Of a DNA stretch of 64,000 nucleotides, positions 16,372-25,831 are shown in pieces (within the stretch, counting starts at the first letter, position 1; each line of letters opens with the position of its first letter). A program made the translations under genes and the position numbers. The DNA comes from Myxococcales bacterium (GTDB lineage: Bacteria; Myxococcota_A; Polyangia; Palsa-1104; JAEUJZ01), in NCBI GenBank assembly GCA_016794505.1, contig JAEUJZ010000049.1, forward strand, positions 64,136 through 128,135, given 5' to 3'. The notes under the pieces are model-generated. The model had not been told where the DNA came from, did no database searches, and was given only the letters and a program-made list of their open reading frames with translations.

Positions 16372-17508
16372 ATGAAGCGGGGGCTGCGTCGCGCCGGATG
16401 GTTGTTTGGGGGGCTGGGTCTGCTTCTGCCTGCGGTTGCCTGGTGCGCGGACCCCGTCGCGCAATCGGCCGCAGCAGCGATTGGAAAGGGGCATGCAAGC
16501 GAGCGGGCTGCCGACTTTCTGGCCAGCTGGCTGCAAGCGCTGAGCGGCCCCGACGCGGCTGCCTTGGATGCTCTGTACGCGACCGACTTCGTCGGCCAGA
16601 AACAGGTGGGCAAGCGGTCGATCGCGGTGACGCGGGCGGACTTCATCAAGGCCCTGCGGCCGGATCCATCGGCTCCGCCGCGCTTGCTGCAGATCCGCGA
16701 GGCCAAGGTCGCCGGCAGTCGCAAGAACCTGTGGATCACGCTGCGTACGGAGTGGCGCCAGGGAAAGCAAAGCGGCCAAGACAGCCGGCACATGGTTGTG
16801 GTCGAGCAAGGCGGCAGGCTGTGGATCCGACGCGAGCAGCTCACACCGGGACGTCCGTCGAGCCTGCGCAGCAGCGATCGTCCTTGGGTCGCGGCGCCGC
16901 TGCCCAAGGTTTCGTACCGCTGTGCCTGGGCAAGCTGCTCCAGCGACCCCAGCGAACAAGCCGAGGTGCAAAGCGAGTGCAGCCAGGCCTGCGAGCGTGA
17001 TGCCGGCCAGTGCGCCGAGCTGGCCGAGATGCTGCAGCTTGCTCGCTGTGGCGCGACCCTGGATGTTCGCCGCGCCATCGACTTGTGGGATCGTTCCTGT
17101 CAGGTCGCTCGCGACGCTCGGTCCTGCGCCAAAGCCGCGCAGCTTCTTTCCGACCGCAAAGAACCAGGCGACATCCAGCGCGCGTTGAGCTTGCTCGGCT
17201 GCCAAGGGCCGCCGTCTGCGCGGACCTGCCAGGGCCCGCTTGCGGCGCAGCTACTTGTGGCGACCGCCGACCCCAAACAAGTGAAGCGCGCCTTGAGCAT
17301 TTACCTGAAAGCGTGCGGTCCAGACGACTCACTCGACGGCAGCGCCGAGGACTGCGAGCGTGCCGCGGCGATCTACAAGCAGGGGCTGCTGGGCACGCCC
17401 GATTCCAGCAAAGCGGATGAGCTGCAGTCGCACGCGGACCGCATCCGCATGGAAGAAGATCGCCGCGCCGTCGAAGATCCGCGCGCGAACCGGCACGGCG
17501 ACCTCTGA
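16372..17508 (+). CDS. Exported protein with NTF2-like domain and Cys-rich Sel1-like repeats
   Basis: 378 residues. A signal peptide of about 24 residues ends near AVAWCADP. Residues 40-150 look like an NTF2/SnoaL-type cone fold (FLASWLQALSGPDAAALDALYATDF, then strands ending with VVVEQGGRLWIRREQL), a fold used for small-molecule binding or as a protein partner. The second half holds several cysteine-rich helical segments (CQVARDARSCAKAAQLL, then CERAAAIY) of the Sel1/TPR type, in which paired cysteines may form disulphides, which suits a periplasmic location. It is a hypothetical protein of a type common in myxobacteria. It follows the HEAT-like lipoprotein by 20 bases but seems to have its own promoter. 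Confidence 0.65.
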   Translation: MKRGLRRAGWLFGGLGLLLPAVAWCADPVAQSAAAAIGKGHASERAADFLASWLQALSGPDAAALDALYATDFVGQKQVGKRSIAVTRADFIKALRPDPSAPPRLLQIREAKVAGSRKNLWITLRTEWRQGKQSGQDSRHMVVVEQGGRLWIRREQLTPGRPSSLRSSDRPWVAAPLPKVSYRCAWASCSSDPSEQAEVQSECSQACERDAGQCAELAEMLQLARCGATLDVRRAIDLWDRSCQVARDARSCAKAAQLLSDRKEPGDIQRALSLLGCQGPPSARTCQGPLAAQLLVATADPKQVKRALSIYLKACGPDDSLDGSAEDCERAAAIYKQGLLGTPDSSKADELQSHADRIRMEEDRRAVEDPRANRHGDL

Positions 17509-17855
17509 TCTATGGATCTGCGACTGAATCTGGCGGTGGATCGGTGGATCCGCGGCCGGACTGGCGCCCTCAGACACGCGGAGCAGCAGAGCGGTCGCCT
17601 GAAAAGCCGCGCTGCTCAGCGCGGGGAGCCCCAGTGGATGTTCTCTATCCAGATCAAGTGGGCAGCAAAGCAGAACGAACCGCGCCGAATCGACGGTGCC
17701 TTGACCCGTTCCCGCACACGCGGCGGCTGTTTCTCTTGTTGAGTTCGCTATGACGATAAAAATTCGTAGCCTTATAGCCTCTTGTCTATATAGTTTTCCC
17801 CGCGTGGTTGCTGCAATCACGCCATGGAAAACCACCCACACAAGAGAGAGCACAC
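17509..17855. other. Intergenic region with an 8-bp hairpin and an AT-rich stretch
   Basis: No convincing gene. A perfect inverted repeat CCGCGCTG-CT-CAGCGCGG lies at 17607-17624; there is no T-run after it, so it is at best a weak terminator. From about 17750 to 17800 the sequence becomes AT-rich and probably contains the promoter of the next gene. A 76-codon open frame from 17512 has arginine-rich, non-protein-like composition and was not accepted. Confidence 0.45.
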
Positions 17856-19814
17856 ATGCACATTCCTACGTCGACGGTCACGGAGTCGAACCTAAAGCGC
17901 ATCACTGCAGTCATCGGCACCCTGACACGCAGTGAAGTGCCGAGTGGAATCTTTTTGCACCCACTGGCGCATGGCCTTGAACACCCGAAGTACATCGGCA
18001 GATCGGACGAGCCCCTTTCTCTGCTCGAATTCTATCAATCGCTCGGTGAGCTAGAGTTCTCATCCATTGAGAAGGGCATTGTTCCAGACGCGGGTGCGCT
18101 ACGCACCGCGGTACGCACTGCCCATCGCGAAGGGATCATCCCCATTGGCATTGCGTGTTTTGATTATCAGGCGCTCACACTGCGAGCGGTCAAGCGCTTC
18201 CTTGTGCAGATGAAAGACGGCAACGATCTGTCGCTTGAGGGTCTGGCTGTGCCCACGCTGCTGCAGGACCGGCAGGCGAGGTTTGCACGCCCCCTGATGG
18301 GCTGGGCTGCCGACGCCCAGGCGGTCACGTTTAGCTTTGAGGAACGCTGGGTTTTGGCCAATACCAGCGAGCGGCCCACCCGGATCGACTTCGATGCCGG
18401 CGACGGACTTGGCATCCGGCACGTGGCCATCGGATCGCGCCTGAAGGTGTCATACCCGACGCCAGGCGAAAAGACACTGCGGATTACCTGTCATTATCCC
18501 GCTGGCAGCGCCACGAGTGTTTCGCAGATCCATGTGTTGGCGCAGTCCCTTCCAGAGCCGAATGAGATCATCGCGGTTCGGGCAACGCGAGCCTACAAAG
18601 ACGTTTGGGCCGGCGGCGTAATGAAGATTTACTATGCTCCCGGCCATTCAAATATAGAGAAGCCCTTGTTCATGTGGACAGGATTCAACACAGGCGCCGC
18701 TGCGATCGCGCTAAGCGTCCCGACACCATTTGACGTCTGGGATGCAACGGCCGAGCTTATGTGGGCGATCTCTCCCTCGAATCTCCTCGAACAAGCGCGC
18801 CAGAAGGGGTACGACATCGTCATGATTGAATTCGACGATTCGCGTACCTATATCCAGGCTAATGCGGCGATGATCGAGGAAGCCTTCCTGCTGATCAACC
18901 AGCGCCCGTCGAAGAAGGAACCTGGAATATTGGTTACTGGTTCGATGGGAGGATTGGTCGCTCGCTATACCTTGCTGGAAATGGAAGCCAGGTCACTGGC
19001 CCATGGCATATCCAAAGTCATCATGCTCGACACACCCTGCCTGGGGGCCGTCGTGCCGATGTGTGCGCAGTACGGCTTGGATTTTCTCGCTGATAAAGTC
19101 AAGGAGGTAGCCATATTACGCGATACGATTCTGAATTCGTACGCAGCAAAGCAGATGCTGGTGCAAAAATACCGCCCAATGTGGTCTGGGCAAGAAGACC
19201 CACAACCCGATGAATTATTCGATGAACTGCAGCGGGATTTTGCCAATCTCGGAAATTGGCCGAAACAGCCAGAGCTGTATGCCATTGCCAATGGCAACAA
19301 TCAAGGCAAGGGCCAGTCAAACGACGCGGGAGGTGTTCTGAATCCAGGTAGCCAGCTTGCGAGCTTTGAGCGAGTAGATGGCAAAAACAATTGGAAGGCA
19401 AACGGTGTTTTCTGGGCGATGCCAAATTCCCCAGAAACCACAGAACCAGGGACCAAAATCATTGAAATAAGCTGCATTGGGAAACTCAATTGGCAAGCAA
19501 TCGTCAAAAAGAGCTTGCCCTGGGATACGTGCCCTGGAGGAATGGCATCCTTCATCCGATTGTTTGCCACGAACGGCTGGACGAGCCATACGCTACTAGC
19601 TGGCAATACCTGCTTTGTTCCAACGCACAGCGCATTGGCTTATAAAGGGCGGACCGACCTCTACGCGACGGTGCCTGATGCGGGCAGTACGCCATTTAAG
19701 AGCTTCTATGCCCCGACGGAAAACCAGTCTCACGCAGAGCTCAACGACGGGAACGTTGCGTGGCTGCGGACCGTTCTCGGCATTCCGGCAACCAGCCAGG
19801 CCGCAAAGAAGTAG
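17856..19814 (+). CDS. Large lipase-like alpha/beta-hydrolase, possibly acquired
   Basis: 652 residues. After a 280-residue N-terminal region of unknown fold comes an alpha/beta-hydrolase domain with the nucleophile elbow TGSMGGLVARY (Ser363; lipases usually have GHSMGG). Near the end are FVPTHSAL and ENQSHAEL (His626 is the likely catalytic histidine). The combination of a TGSMGG elbow with FxPTxSAL and NQxH near the C-terminus resembles secreted hydrolases I know from Bacteroidota, a comparison from memory. No signal peptide is visible. ATG 17856 is preferred because GAGAGAG lies five bases before it. GC content and codon use (more A/T in third positions) differ from the neighbours, which suggests transfer. 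The substrate is unknown; an ester or lipid is likely. Confidence 0.65.
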   Translation: MHIPTSTVTESNLKRITAVIGTLTRSEVPSGIFLHPLAHGLEHPKYIGRSDEPLSLLEFYQSLGELEFSSIEKGIVPDAGALRTAVRTAHREGIIPIGIACFDYQALTLRAVKRFLVQMKDGNDLSLEGLAVPTLLQDRQARFARPLMGWAADAQAVTFSFEERWVLANTSERPTRIDFDAGDGLGIRHVAIGSRLKVSYPTPGEKTLRITCHYPAGSATSVSQIHVLAQSLPEPNEIIAVRATRAYKDVWAGGVMKIYYAPGHSNIEKPLFMWTGFNTGAAAIALSVPTPFDVWDATAELMWAISPSNLLEQARQKGYDIVMIEFDDSRTYIQANAAMIEEAFLLINQRPSKKEPGILVTGSMGGLVARYTLLEMEARSLAHGISKVIMLDTPCLGAVVPMCAQYGLDFLADKVKEVAILRDTILNSYAAKQMLVQKYRPMWSGQEDPQPDELFDELQRDFANLGNWPKQPELYAIANGNNQGKGQSNDAGGVLNPGSQLASFERVDGKNNWKANGVFWAMPNSPETTEPGTKIIEISCIGKLNWQAIVKKSLPWDTCPGGMASFIRLFATNGWTSHTLLAGNTCFVPTHSALAYKGRTDLYATVPDAGSTPFKSFYAPTENQSHAELNDGNVAWLRTVLGIPATSQAAKK

Positions 19815-20329
19815 GTGACCCGCGCTGCCAAGGGGCGGCCATGCCTGCGGCAGCGTGGCCCACGGCGCGGCTGATTCCTGCGCTCGCTGGTCCGCAAGTG
19901 GGCCGTGACATCGCACCCAGCCTCGCCTGGTTCAAGCTGGCCGGACTCAAGGATGTACAGCGTGCCGGGCGGCGCGAAAACGCAGCGACAGAGGGCGCAG
20001 CGAGCAGAAGGGGGTTGAGAGCGGGGAGGGGGCGTGGGCTGCTGCGAGTGCTTCACGACATCTGCACCCCCCCCGTGCGATGTCGCATGGCTGTGCCGGC
20101 ATCTGACAGTGCGTCTGAAGGTCTTGTGCTCTTTGGCATTTTCTTGGTTCCAGCCCATCCCGTTCCTGTGCGACCATTAGACGTTCACACTGCGCCCTGC
20201 AACGCGTATCCACTGCTGTGAGTGCAGACTCCAGCCGTGAAGCCGGTGCTTCACGAACGTGGTGGTGCTCTTTGCCTGGGCCAGGGCAGTCCGCCTGCTC
20301 TTGCGTGGAAGGATTCTGGGAGGATTCTC
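19815..20329. other. 515-base intergenic region, no gene recognised
   Basis: Open frames here are arginine-rich on both strands and none has a start with a ribosome binding site. A loose inverted repeat (CGCTGCC...GGCAGCG) follows the stop of the hydrolase gene within 45 bases. The last 15 bases hold GGGAGG, the ribosome binding site of the following OmpA gene. Confidence 0.5.
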
Positions 20330-22576
20330 GTGCGACGAGTTCGTCACTTTCTTCAGCTGTTGGTACGTGTCGCTGCCTTGGGATCGGTCGTGGCCACAAG
20401 CCCCGTGGCGCATGCCCAGGCGGTGAAAACAGGCTTCGCCGTGAATCGCTACGAACCGACTGCGGCAGGTGAGTGGTCGTTCTGGGTCGATCACCCATGG
20501 TTCTCGTCGACGCGCTATTTCGCGGCGGGTGTCACGCTGAACTATGGGCACAACCCATTGGTGTTCGGCACGCTTGGGCGAGACGGCAGCTTCAATCGCA
20601 CGGTCTCGGTCATTGAGCACCAGTTCCTGGGGCACGTCGATCTGGCGGGCTCGTTCTTGGATCGCGTGCTGATCACGGCCTCGCTGCCGATCACGCTGCT
20701 TGAGCTGGGAACGCCCGCAGGCGGCGCGGCGCCAAGCAGCTCGGTCGCGGTGGGCGATCCTCGCGTGGGCGCGTGGGTGCGGCTGTTTGGTCAGCCGTAT
20801 CGCAGCGCGGTGTCCTTGAGCATCGGCCTAAACGCCTGGATTCCACTGCGCAGCTTTGGTGAGCTCTCAGGCGTCTCGACGACGTCCAGCGATCAGGGAC
20901 TGCGCTTCCTGCCGAAGCTGGCTTTGGGCGGCCTGACCAAGCACATCATGTGGTCGTTTACGGCGGGCTTCTATTACCGCGAGCCCGCGCGAATCGGCGC
21001 GGGGGTCTCGGACTCGGGCAGCAGCATCGGATCCGAGCTGCAGCTTGGCGCCAGCATCTCGTACGCGGATCTGGATCGCCGCTTTGCCATCGGACCGGAA
21101 GCGCTGCTCGGCACGGTGCTGCTGGGAACGGACGCGGTCAAGCCGTTCTCTCGCGAGTTCACCAGCCTGGAAGTCCTTTTGGCAGGTCATTACAACATCG
21201 CGCGCCTCATCAACATCGGCGCTGCGGTGGGCATAGGCGCGCTGCGCACGCCAGGCACGCCCGATGTCCGCGCGCTGCTGCGCCTTGCGTATGCTCCGAT
21301 TCGCGGGCCTGAGGACTCGGACAAAGACGGCATTCCCGACAAGCAAGATGCCTGTCCCAAGGAAGCCGGCATTCGCACCGATGATGAGCGCACACACGGC
21401 TGCCCGGACCGCGATCGCGATGGAATCGTCGACGCAAGCGACCTCTGTCCCGATGTTCACAAGAGCGCCAATCCCGACCCAACGCGCTTGGGCTGCCCGG
21501 CTGCGGATCGCGATGGCGATGGCGTCTTCGATCATGAAGACCTGTGCCCCGACACCGCCAAGGGACCCAAGCCGGATCCGGCGAAGCTTGGCTGCCCGGC
21601 GGGCGATCGCGATGGCGATGGTGTGGTCGATCCCGAAGATCAGTGCCCGGATCTTGCGCAAGGGGCCAAGCCGGATCCGGCGAAGCTCGGCTGCCCGATA
21701 CAGGATCGCGATGGCGACGGTGTGGCCGATGCGCAAGACCAGTGCCCGGACACGCACCAGGGCAGCAAGCCCGATCCGGCCAAGCTGGGCTGTCCTCTGC
21801 CGGACCGTGACAAGGACTCGGTGGTGGACAACGAAGACGCTTGCCCTGATCAGCCGGGCGCACCCGATCCGGATCCCAAGAAGAACGGCTGTCCAGGCTC
21901 GGTCAACATCACCGGGGGTCAGCTGAAGATCATCCAGCCGGTGTTCTTCGCCACGGGCAAGGACGTGATCCTTAAGAAGAGCTTCCCGATCCTGGCATCG
22001 GTGGCCAAGACGCTGAAGGCGGCGACCGACATCAAGAAGGTCGAGATCGGCGGTCACACGGACGATCGCGGCAAGCCCGAGCTGAATCGCGATCTCTCAG
22101 AGCGTCGCGCCAAGAGCGTGATGCGGTACCTCACCGAAACGGGCGGCATCGAGGCCAGCCGTCTGTCGGCCAAGGGCTATGGCCCCGACAAGCCGATCGC
22201 CGACAACAAGTCGCGCAAAGGTCGCGAGAAGAACCGACGCGTCGAGTTTGTCATCACCGATCCCGCGCAGAGCCAGTCGGTTCAGCAGGCCAAGGATGTA
22301 TCGGTTCCCGATTCAGAAGATCAGAGCGACCGATCCAGCGGCACGAGCAAGAAAGACAAGAAGGCGCAAAAGAGCAAGAAAGACGCTCAAGACAAGCAGG
22401 ACAGTCCAGATCAGACGGACAAGAAAGACACGAAGAGTTCGCGCAGCAAGCGAAGCAAGAAGGACAAGGACAGCGACGCCAAGGACAGCGACGCCAAGGA
22501 CAGCAGCAGCGACAAGGTCGACAAGAAGTCCAAGTCCAAGAAATCCAAGTCGAAGGCCACCGACTCAGCGGGCTAG
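20330..22576 (+). CDS. OmpA-family outer-membrane protein with thrombospondin type-3 repeats and lysine-rich tail
   Basis: 748 residues from GTG 20330, chosen because GGGAGG lies seven bases upstream and the product then starts with a clean signal peptide ending AHA-QA. Residues 35-320 look like a beta-barrel (alternating hydrophobic strands). Residues about 327-521 hold calcium-binding thrombospondin type-3 repeats with DxDxDGxxD and CPD motifs and almost identical units spaced by KPDPAKLGCP. Residues 525-640 are an OmpA peptidoglycan-binding domain (FATGKDVI, GGHTDDRG, LSERRAKSVM, NRRVEF). The last 108 residues are Lys/Asp/Ser-rich and repetitive, which is unusual. It probably anchors the outer membrane to the cell wall. 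Its own operon; the next gene begins 128 bases later. Confidence 0.9.
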   Translation: MRRVRHFLQLLVRVAALGSVVATSPVAHAQAVKTGFAVNRYEPTAAGEWSFWVDHPWFSSTRYFAAGVTLNYGHNPLVFGTLGRDGSFNRTVSVIEHQFLGHVDLAGSFLDRVLITASLPITLLELGTPAGGAAPSSSVAVGDPRVGAWVRLFGQPYRSAVSLSIGLNAWIPLRSFGELSGVSTTSSDQGLRFLPKLALGGLTKHIMWSFTAGFYYREPARIGAGVSDSGSSIGSELQLGASISYADLDRRFAIGPEALLGTVLLGTDAVKPFSREFTSLEVLLAGHYNIARLINIGAAVGIGALRTPGTPDVRALLRLAYAPIRGPEDSDKDGIPDKQDACPKEAGIRTDDERTHGCPDRDRDGIVDASDLCPDVHKSANPDPTRLGCPAADRDGDGVFDHEDLCPDTAKGPKPDPAKLGCPAGDRDGDGVVDPEDQCPDLAQGAKPDPAKLGCPIQDRDGDGVADAQDQCPDTHQGSKPDPAKLGCPLPDRDKDSVVDNEDACPDQPGAPDPDPKKNGCPGSVNITGGQLKIIQPVFFATGKDVILKKSFPILASVAKTLKAATDIKKVEIGGHTDDRGKPELNRDLSERRAKSVMRYLTETGGIEASRLSAKGYGPDKPIADNKSRKGREKNRRVEFVITDPAQSQSVQQAKDVSVPDSEDQSDRSSGTSKKDKKAQKSKKDAQDKQDSPDQTDKKDTKSSRSKRSKKDKDSDAKDSDAKDSSSDKVDKKSKSKKSKSKATDSAG

Positions 22577-22704
22577 CAGGCTCGGAGCGGTTTCGACAAG
22601 CCCGTTCATGAGGCTGGGGGCAGGAGGGTCACCTCCGTCGAGAACCTCTGAACGATGGCAGCAGAGTAAGGGCGCAGCAGACAGACTTTGATGGAGGTTT
22701 AAGT

Positions 22705-25518
22705 ATGCCTAGGAGCTTTGGTCTCAATCTGATTCGACTCGCGCTGGGAGTCATCCCCGCGCTGTACTGCTCGCTGAGTGCGACGTCAGTGCAGGCAGCA
22801 CCGCAGAAGATCGCCGAGTTCAACGAGAAGGGCAGCTTCCTTCTGATCGGCAACACGTCCAGCTTCGACTGTCGAGCGGCGGTGCCCCGTCCCTCCGTCG
22901 GAACGATCGGCGACTGCGGCATGAACACCGATGACACGTCGTCGGATGTTCTGTTCGATGCCGTAACGGGAAACGCCGATACCTCGGTCCTGGCGACCAA
23001 GGCGGGCAGCACCGCACGGCTGGATGTGCCGGCCGGTGCCATCGTTGTGCATGCGCAGCTCTATTGGGCGGCGCAGCTTCCGATGGGCTCGTCGGCCGCC
23101 GAGCGGGTGATCCTAGAGCGCCCGGATGGCAGCTTCGCCATGACCCTCGTCGGCGATCCAGCGCGACCTGGCTTGACCGCGAACACGGGCGGGCGCACGT
23201 ATTACCAGTCGACGGCCAACATCACCAAGCTGGTGCAGCAATATGGCAGCGGCGCCTATCGCGTGCGTGCCATTCCAACGGTTCCTTTGGCCAACGTGCT
23301 TGAGAACGTGGCGTTTGTGAACTGGCACATGGTCGTCGTCTATCGCAAGACCGATGAGCCAACGCGCAACATCGTGCTGTATCGCGCGCTCGATATCATC
23401 GAGCCGATGACGACCGCCAACACCATGCTCGACGGCTTCCTGGTTCCGATGACCGGCTTTCAGGGCTCGCTGGGCGTGATTGGCTATGAAGGCGATCACG
23501 ACTTGGTTGGCGACGTGCTGCAGTTCAACGGCACATCGTTGACCAACGGGCTCAACCCCGCGGACAACTTCTTCAACTCAAGCCGCAGCAACAACGGTCA
23601 GGCGGTCTCTGTCGTCGGCGATCAGCCGCAGGCCACGGGCCAGCCGGCCAGCATGAGCGGCATTGATCTCGATGTCGTTGATGTCAGTGCGCAGCTCAGC
23701 GCGGGGGCAACCTCGGCCACGATCCGCGCCACATCGAGCAGCGATCTGTATTTCCTGGGTGGCTTTGCCACGGCGATCTCGACGCTGTTCCCCGTGTTTT
23801 CTGAGTCGACGAAGCTGTACGCCAACGTGTCGCGACCCGGCCAGCCGGTTCTGCCCGGCGACACGATCCGTTACACCATTCGAGCGATCAACACGGGCAG
23901 CGATACATCGATCAGCACCATCTTGCGCGACACCCTGCCGCCAGAGCTGATCTACATCCCTGGCTCGACGCAGATCACAAGCGGCCCCAACGCCGGAGCA
24001 AAGACCGATCAGACGGGTGACGACCAGGTTGATTACGATCCACAGCGGCGCACGCTGACCGTTCGCCTGGGTACCGGCGCCACCGCGAGCAACGGCGGCA
24101 CGGTTCCGGTCAACGAAGTGACCACCATCGAGCTCCAAGCGCGCGTGAGCTATGCGGTGTCCGGTCAGCTAAACAACCAAGCGGTAATCAGCGGCCAGGG
24201 CGAGCGCGCGACGGCGCAGAATGTGCTGCGACCGGGTCAGTGGCTCTCGGGCGATGGTGTCTCGCCCAGCGTGCCGACGAGCTTCACGGTGGACTGCCAA
24301 AGTGACCAGCAGTGTCCGGTGCTGGCTCCGCGCTGTGACCGCTCGCTGAATCCGGCTCGCTGTGCCTGCTTGAGCAATGCCGACTGCCCAGCGAGCACCG
24401 TCTGCGATCCTGTCAGCCGTCGCTGTGCGCAGTGCTCGGCCAGCCCGGCGCAGCTGCAGAACTGTTCTTCAGCGGGGCTGGGTGCGCAGTGCTTGCCAGA
24501 CAACACCTGCGGTTGCAGCTCGAATGCCGACTGCGGCGGTCGTATCTGCGATCTCGGCTCGCGCAAGTGCCCGCACACCACCAGCGATCTCGATGTCCAG
24601 GTGATTCCACCGTCGATGAGCCTCCTGCCGGGCATGACGGCGCTTTACGATGTGCGCATCACCAACCTCGGCCCCGATGCTGTGGCTGACGCAAGCATTC
24701 TGACCCAGCTGCCACCCGGCATCATGGGCGCGTCGTGGACCTGCATGCCCGTGGGGGCCGGATCCATGTGCCCGGCGGCCAGCGGCACTGGCGCGCTGCC
24801 CGGCAGCATCAGCCTGCCCGCTCTGGGCGCTGTCGTCTATTCACTGAGCATTCCCGTGCCCGCCGACTACACGACCGAGAGCGTGCCAGTGAAAGTGACG
24901 GCCGTGGCGCCGCCTGCGGTGGTCGATCCCTTGCCCAACAACAACTTTGGCGTCGGCGATGCGCTGATCACACGCAGCGATCAGCCGGATCTGGTCCTGA
25001 ACCTCGACGGAGTGCCTGGCAAAGAGCCCTGGAGCATCGAGTACACGGCCACGGCCAAGAACCAAGGAACTGGCAAAGCCTTTGGCGCCTATTTCCTGTA
25101 CACCGCTCCCCCTGGTTCTGAGATCACCGTCGGTACGCAAGGCGAGGGCTGGCAGTGCCTGATCAGTGCCGACAAGCGCGTCCTTACGTGCGAGCGCTCG
25201 ACGAGCATCGATCCGCAGACCACCACGCCTCCGGTGATCTTCCAGGTCAAGAGCCCGCCCAACACGGAATCGCAAGACGTTACGGCCACGGTCATTCCGC
25301 GCGACCCATCGGGGCTTACGGCGAGCGATAAGAACCCGGCGGACAACACCATCACCAAGACCTTCCCTCTGTTTGATGCCCAGCTTGCGGGCGGCGGCAT
25401 TGGCTGCGACATCGGCACGCACGGCTCAAGCTCGGCTCCTGTCTCGGCTCTGGCTGGCTTGGCGCTGTCCTGCGCCCTGCTGCTGCGTCGCCGTCGCAGC
25501 ACGGGCCTTCGCGCGTAA
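22705..25518 (+). CDS. Cell-surface protein with DUF11-type domains and MYXO-CTERM-like tail
   Basis: 937 residues. The signal peptide ends at VQA-AP. Residues 30-360 form a beta-rich N-terminal domain (TYYQSTANITKLVQQYGSG and HMVVVYRK are typical of a domain that precedes DUF11 in secreted proteins). DUF11-like repeats follow at about 370-500, 640-760 and 770-890 (YTIRAINTGSD, YDVRITNLGPD, YTATAKNQG). Between the first two lies a cysteine-rich insertion (CLSNADCPASTVCDP, CSSNADCGGRICD) like those in myxobacterial surface proteins. The C-terminus has a GIGC motif, a hydrophobic stretch and RRRR, matching MYXO-CTERM sorting signals, in which the cysteine is processed and lipid-modified. ATG 22705 follows GGAGG by seven bases. 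Confidence 0.88.
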   Translation: MPRSFGLNLIRLALGVIPALYCSLSATSVQAAPQKIAEFNEKGSFLLIGNTSSFDCRAAVPRPSVGTIGDCGMNTDDTSSDVLFDAVTGNADTSVLATKAGSTARLDVPAGAIVVHAQLYWAAQLPMGSSAAERVILERPDGSFAMTLVGDPARPGLTANTGGRTYYQSTANITKLVQQYGSGAYRVRAIPTVPLANVLENVAFVNWHMVVVYRKTDEPTRNIVLYRALDIIEPMTTANTMLDGFLVPMTGFQGSLGVIGYEGDHDLVGDVLQFNGTSLTNGLNPADNFFNSSRSNNGQAVSVVGDQPQATGQPASMSGIDLDVVDVSAQLSAGATSATIRATSSSDLYFLGGFATAISTLFPVFSESTKLYANVSRPGQPVLPGDTIRYTIRAINTGSDTSISTILRDTLPPELIYIPGSTQITSGPNAGAKTDQTGDDQVDYDPQRRTLTVRLGTGATASNGGTVPVNEVTTIELQARVSYAVSGQLNNQAVISGQGERATAQNVLRPGQWLSGDGVSPSVPTSFTVDCQSDQQCPVLAPRCDRSLNPARCACLSNADCPASTVCDPVSRRCAQCSASPAQLQNCSSAGLGAQCLPDNTCGCSSNADCGGRICDLGSRKCPHTTSDLDVQVIPPSMSLLPGMTALYDVRITNLGPDAVADASILTQLPPGIMGASWTCMPVGAGSMCPAASGTGALPGSISLPALGAVVYSLSIPVPADYTTESVPVKVTAVAPPAVVDPLPNNNFGVGDALITRSDQPDLVLNLDGVPGKEPWSIEYTATAKNQGTGKAFGAYFLYTAPPGSEITVGTQGEGWQCLISADKRVLTCERSTSIDPQTTTPPVIFQVKSPPNTESQDVTATVIPRDPSGLTASDKNPADNTITKTFPLFDAQLAGGGIGCDIGTHGSSSAPVSALAGLALSCALLLRRRRSTGLRA

Positions 25519-25530
25519 CACACCGCTCGC

Positions 25531-25607
25531 ACCACGCACCACGCACCACGCACCACGCACCACGCGCCACGCGCCACGCACCACGCACCACGCACCACGC
25601 TCCACGC
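25531..25607. repeat. Eleven tandem copies of a seven-base unit
   Basis: Eleven head-to-tail heptamers, consensus ACCACGC; the sixth and seventh copies begin with G and the last with T. They lie 12 bases after the stop of the MYXO-CTERM protein gene, in the 313-base gap before the convergent propeller gene. Seven is not a multiple of three, and no gene is seen in this gap. The rest of the gap shows nothing recognisable. Confidence 0.9.
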
Positions 25608-25831
25608 ACAGCCGGCGCCCGTCTGGGGAACCGGCTGCGGGGCCTGCCTCACTTCTCCATCCCATCTGGGTCTGAATCCATGCCGGATGCTATGGCCGCG
25701 CGGCGCGGGTCTGCGTAGGCCGCGCGTCCACGCGGAACGAACGGGCCGCCCCCTGCCCAAGGCAGAAAGGGTCGGCTAAAGGACTGTGAAGTGTGCGGGA
25801 GAAGAGAGCTACAGACGGGGAGAGCCGGGGA

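Noticed and set aside
17512-17742. A 76-codon frame after the NTF2-like gene
   Set aside because: Arg-rich, no ribosome binding site, and it contains the hairpin at 17607-17624.
20867-22057. A 396-codon minus-strand frame opposite the OmpA gene
   Set aside because: Shadow of the thrombospondin repeats; the plus strand has clear domains.
25531-25607. CRISPR array
   Set aside because: The units are seven bases long with no spacers, so this is a simple tandem repeat.
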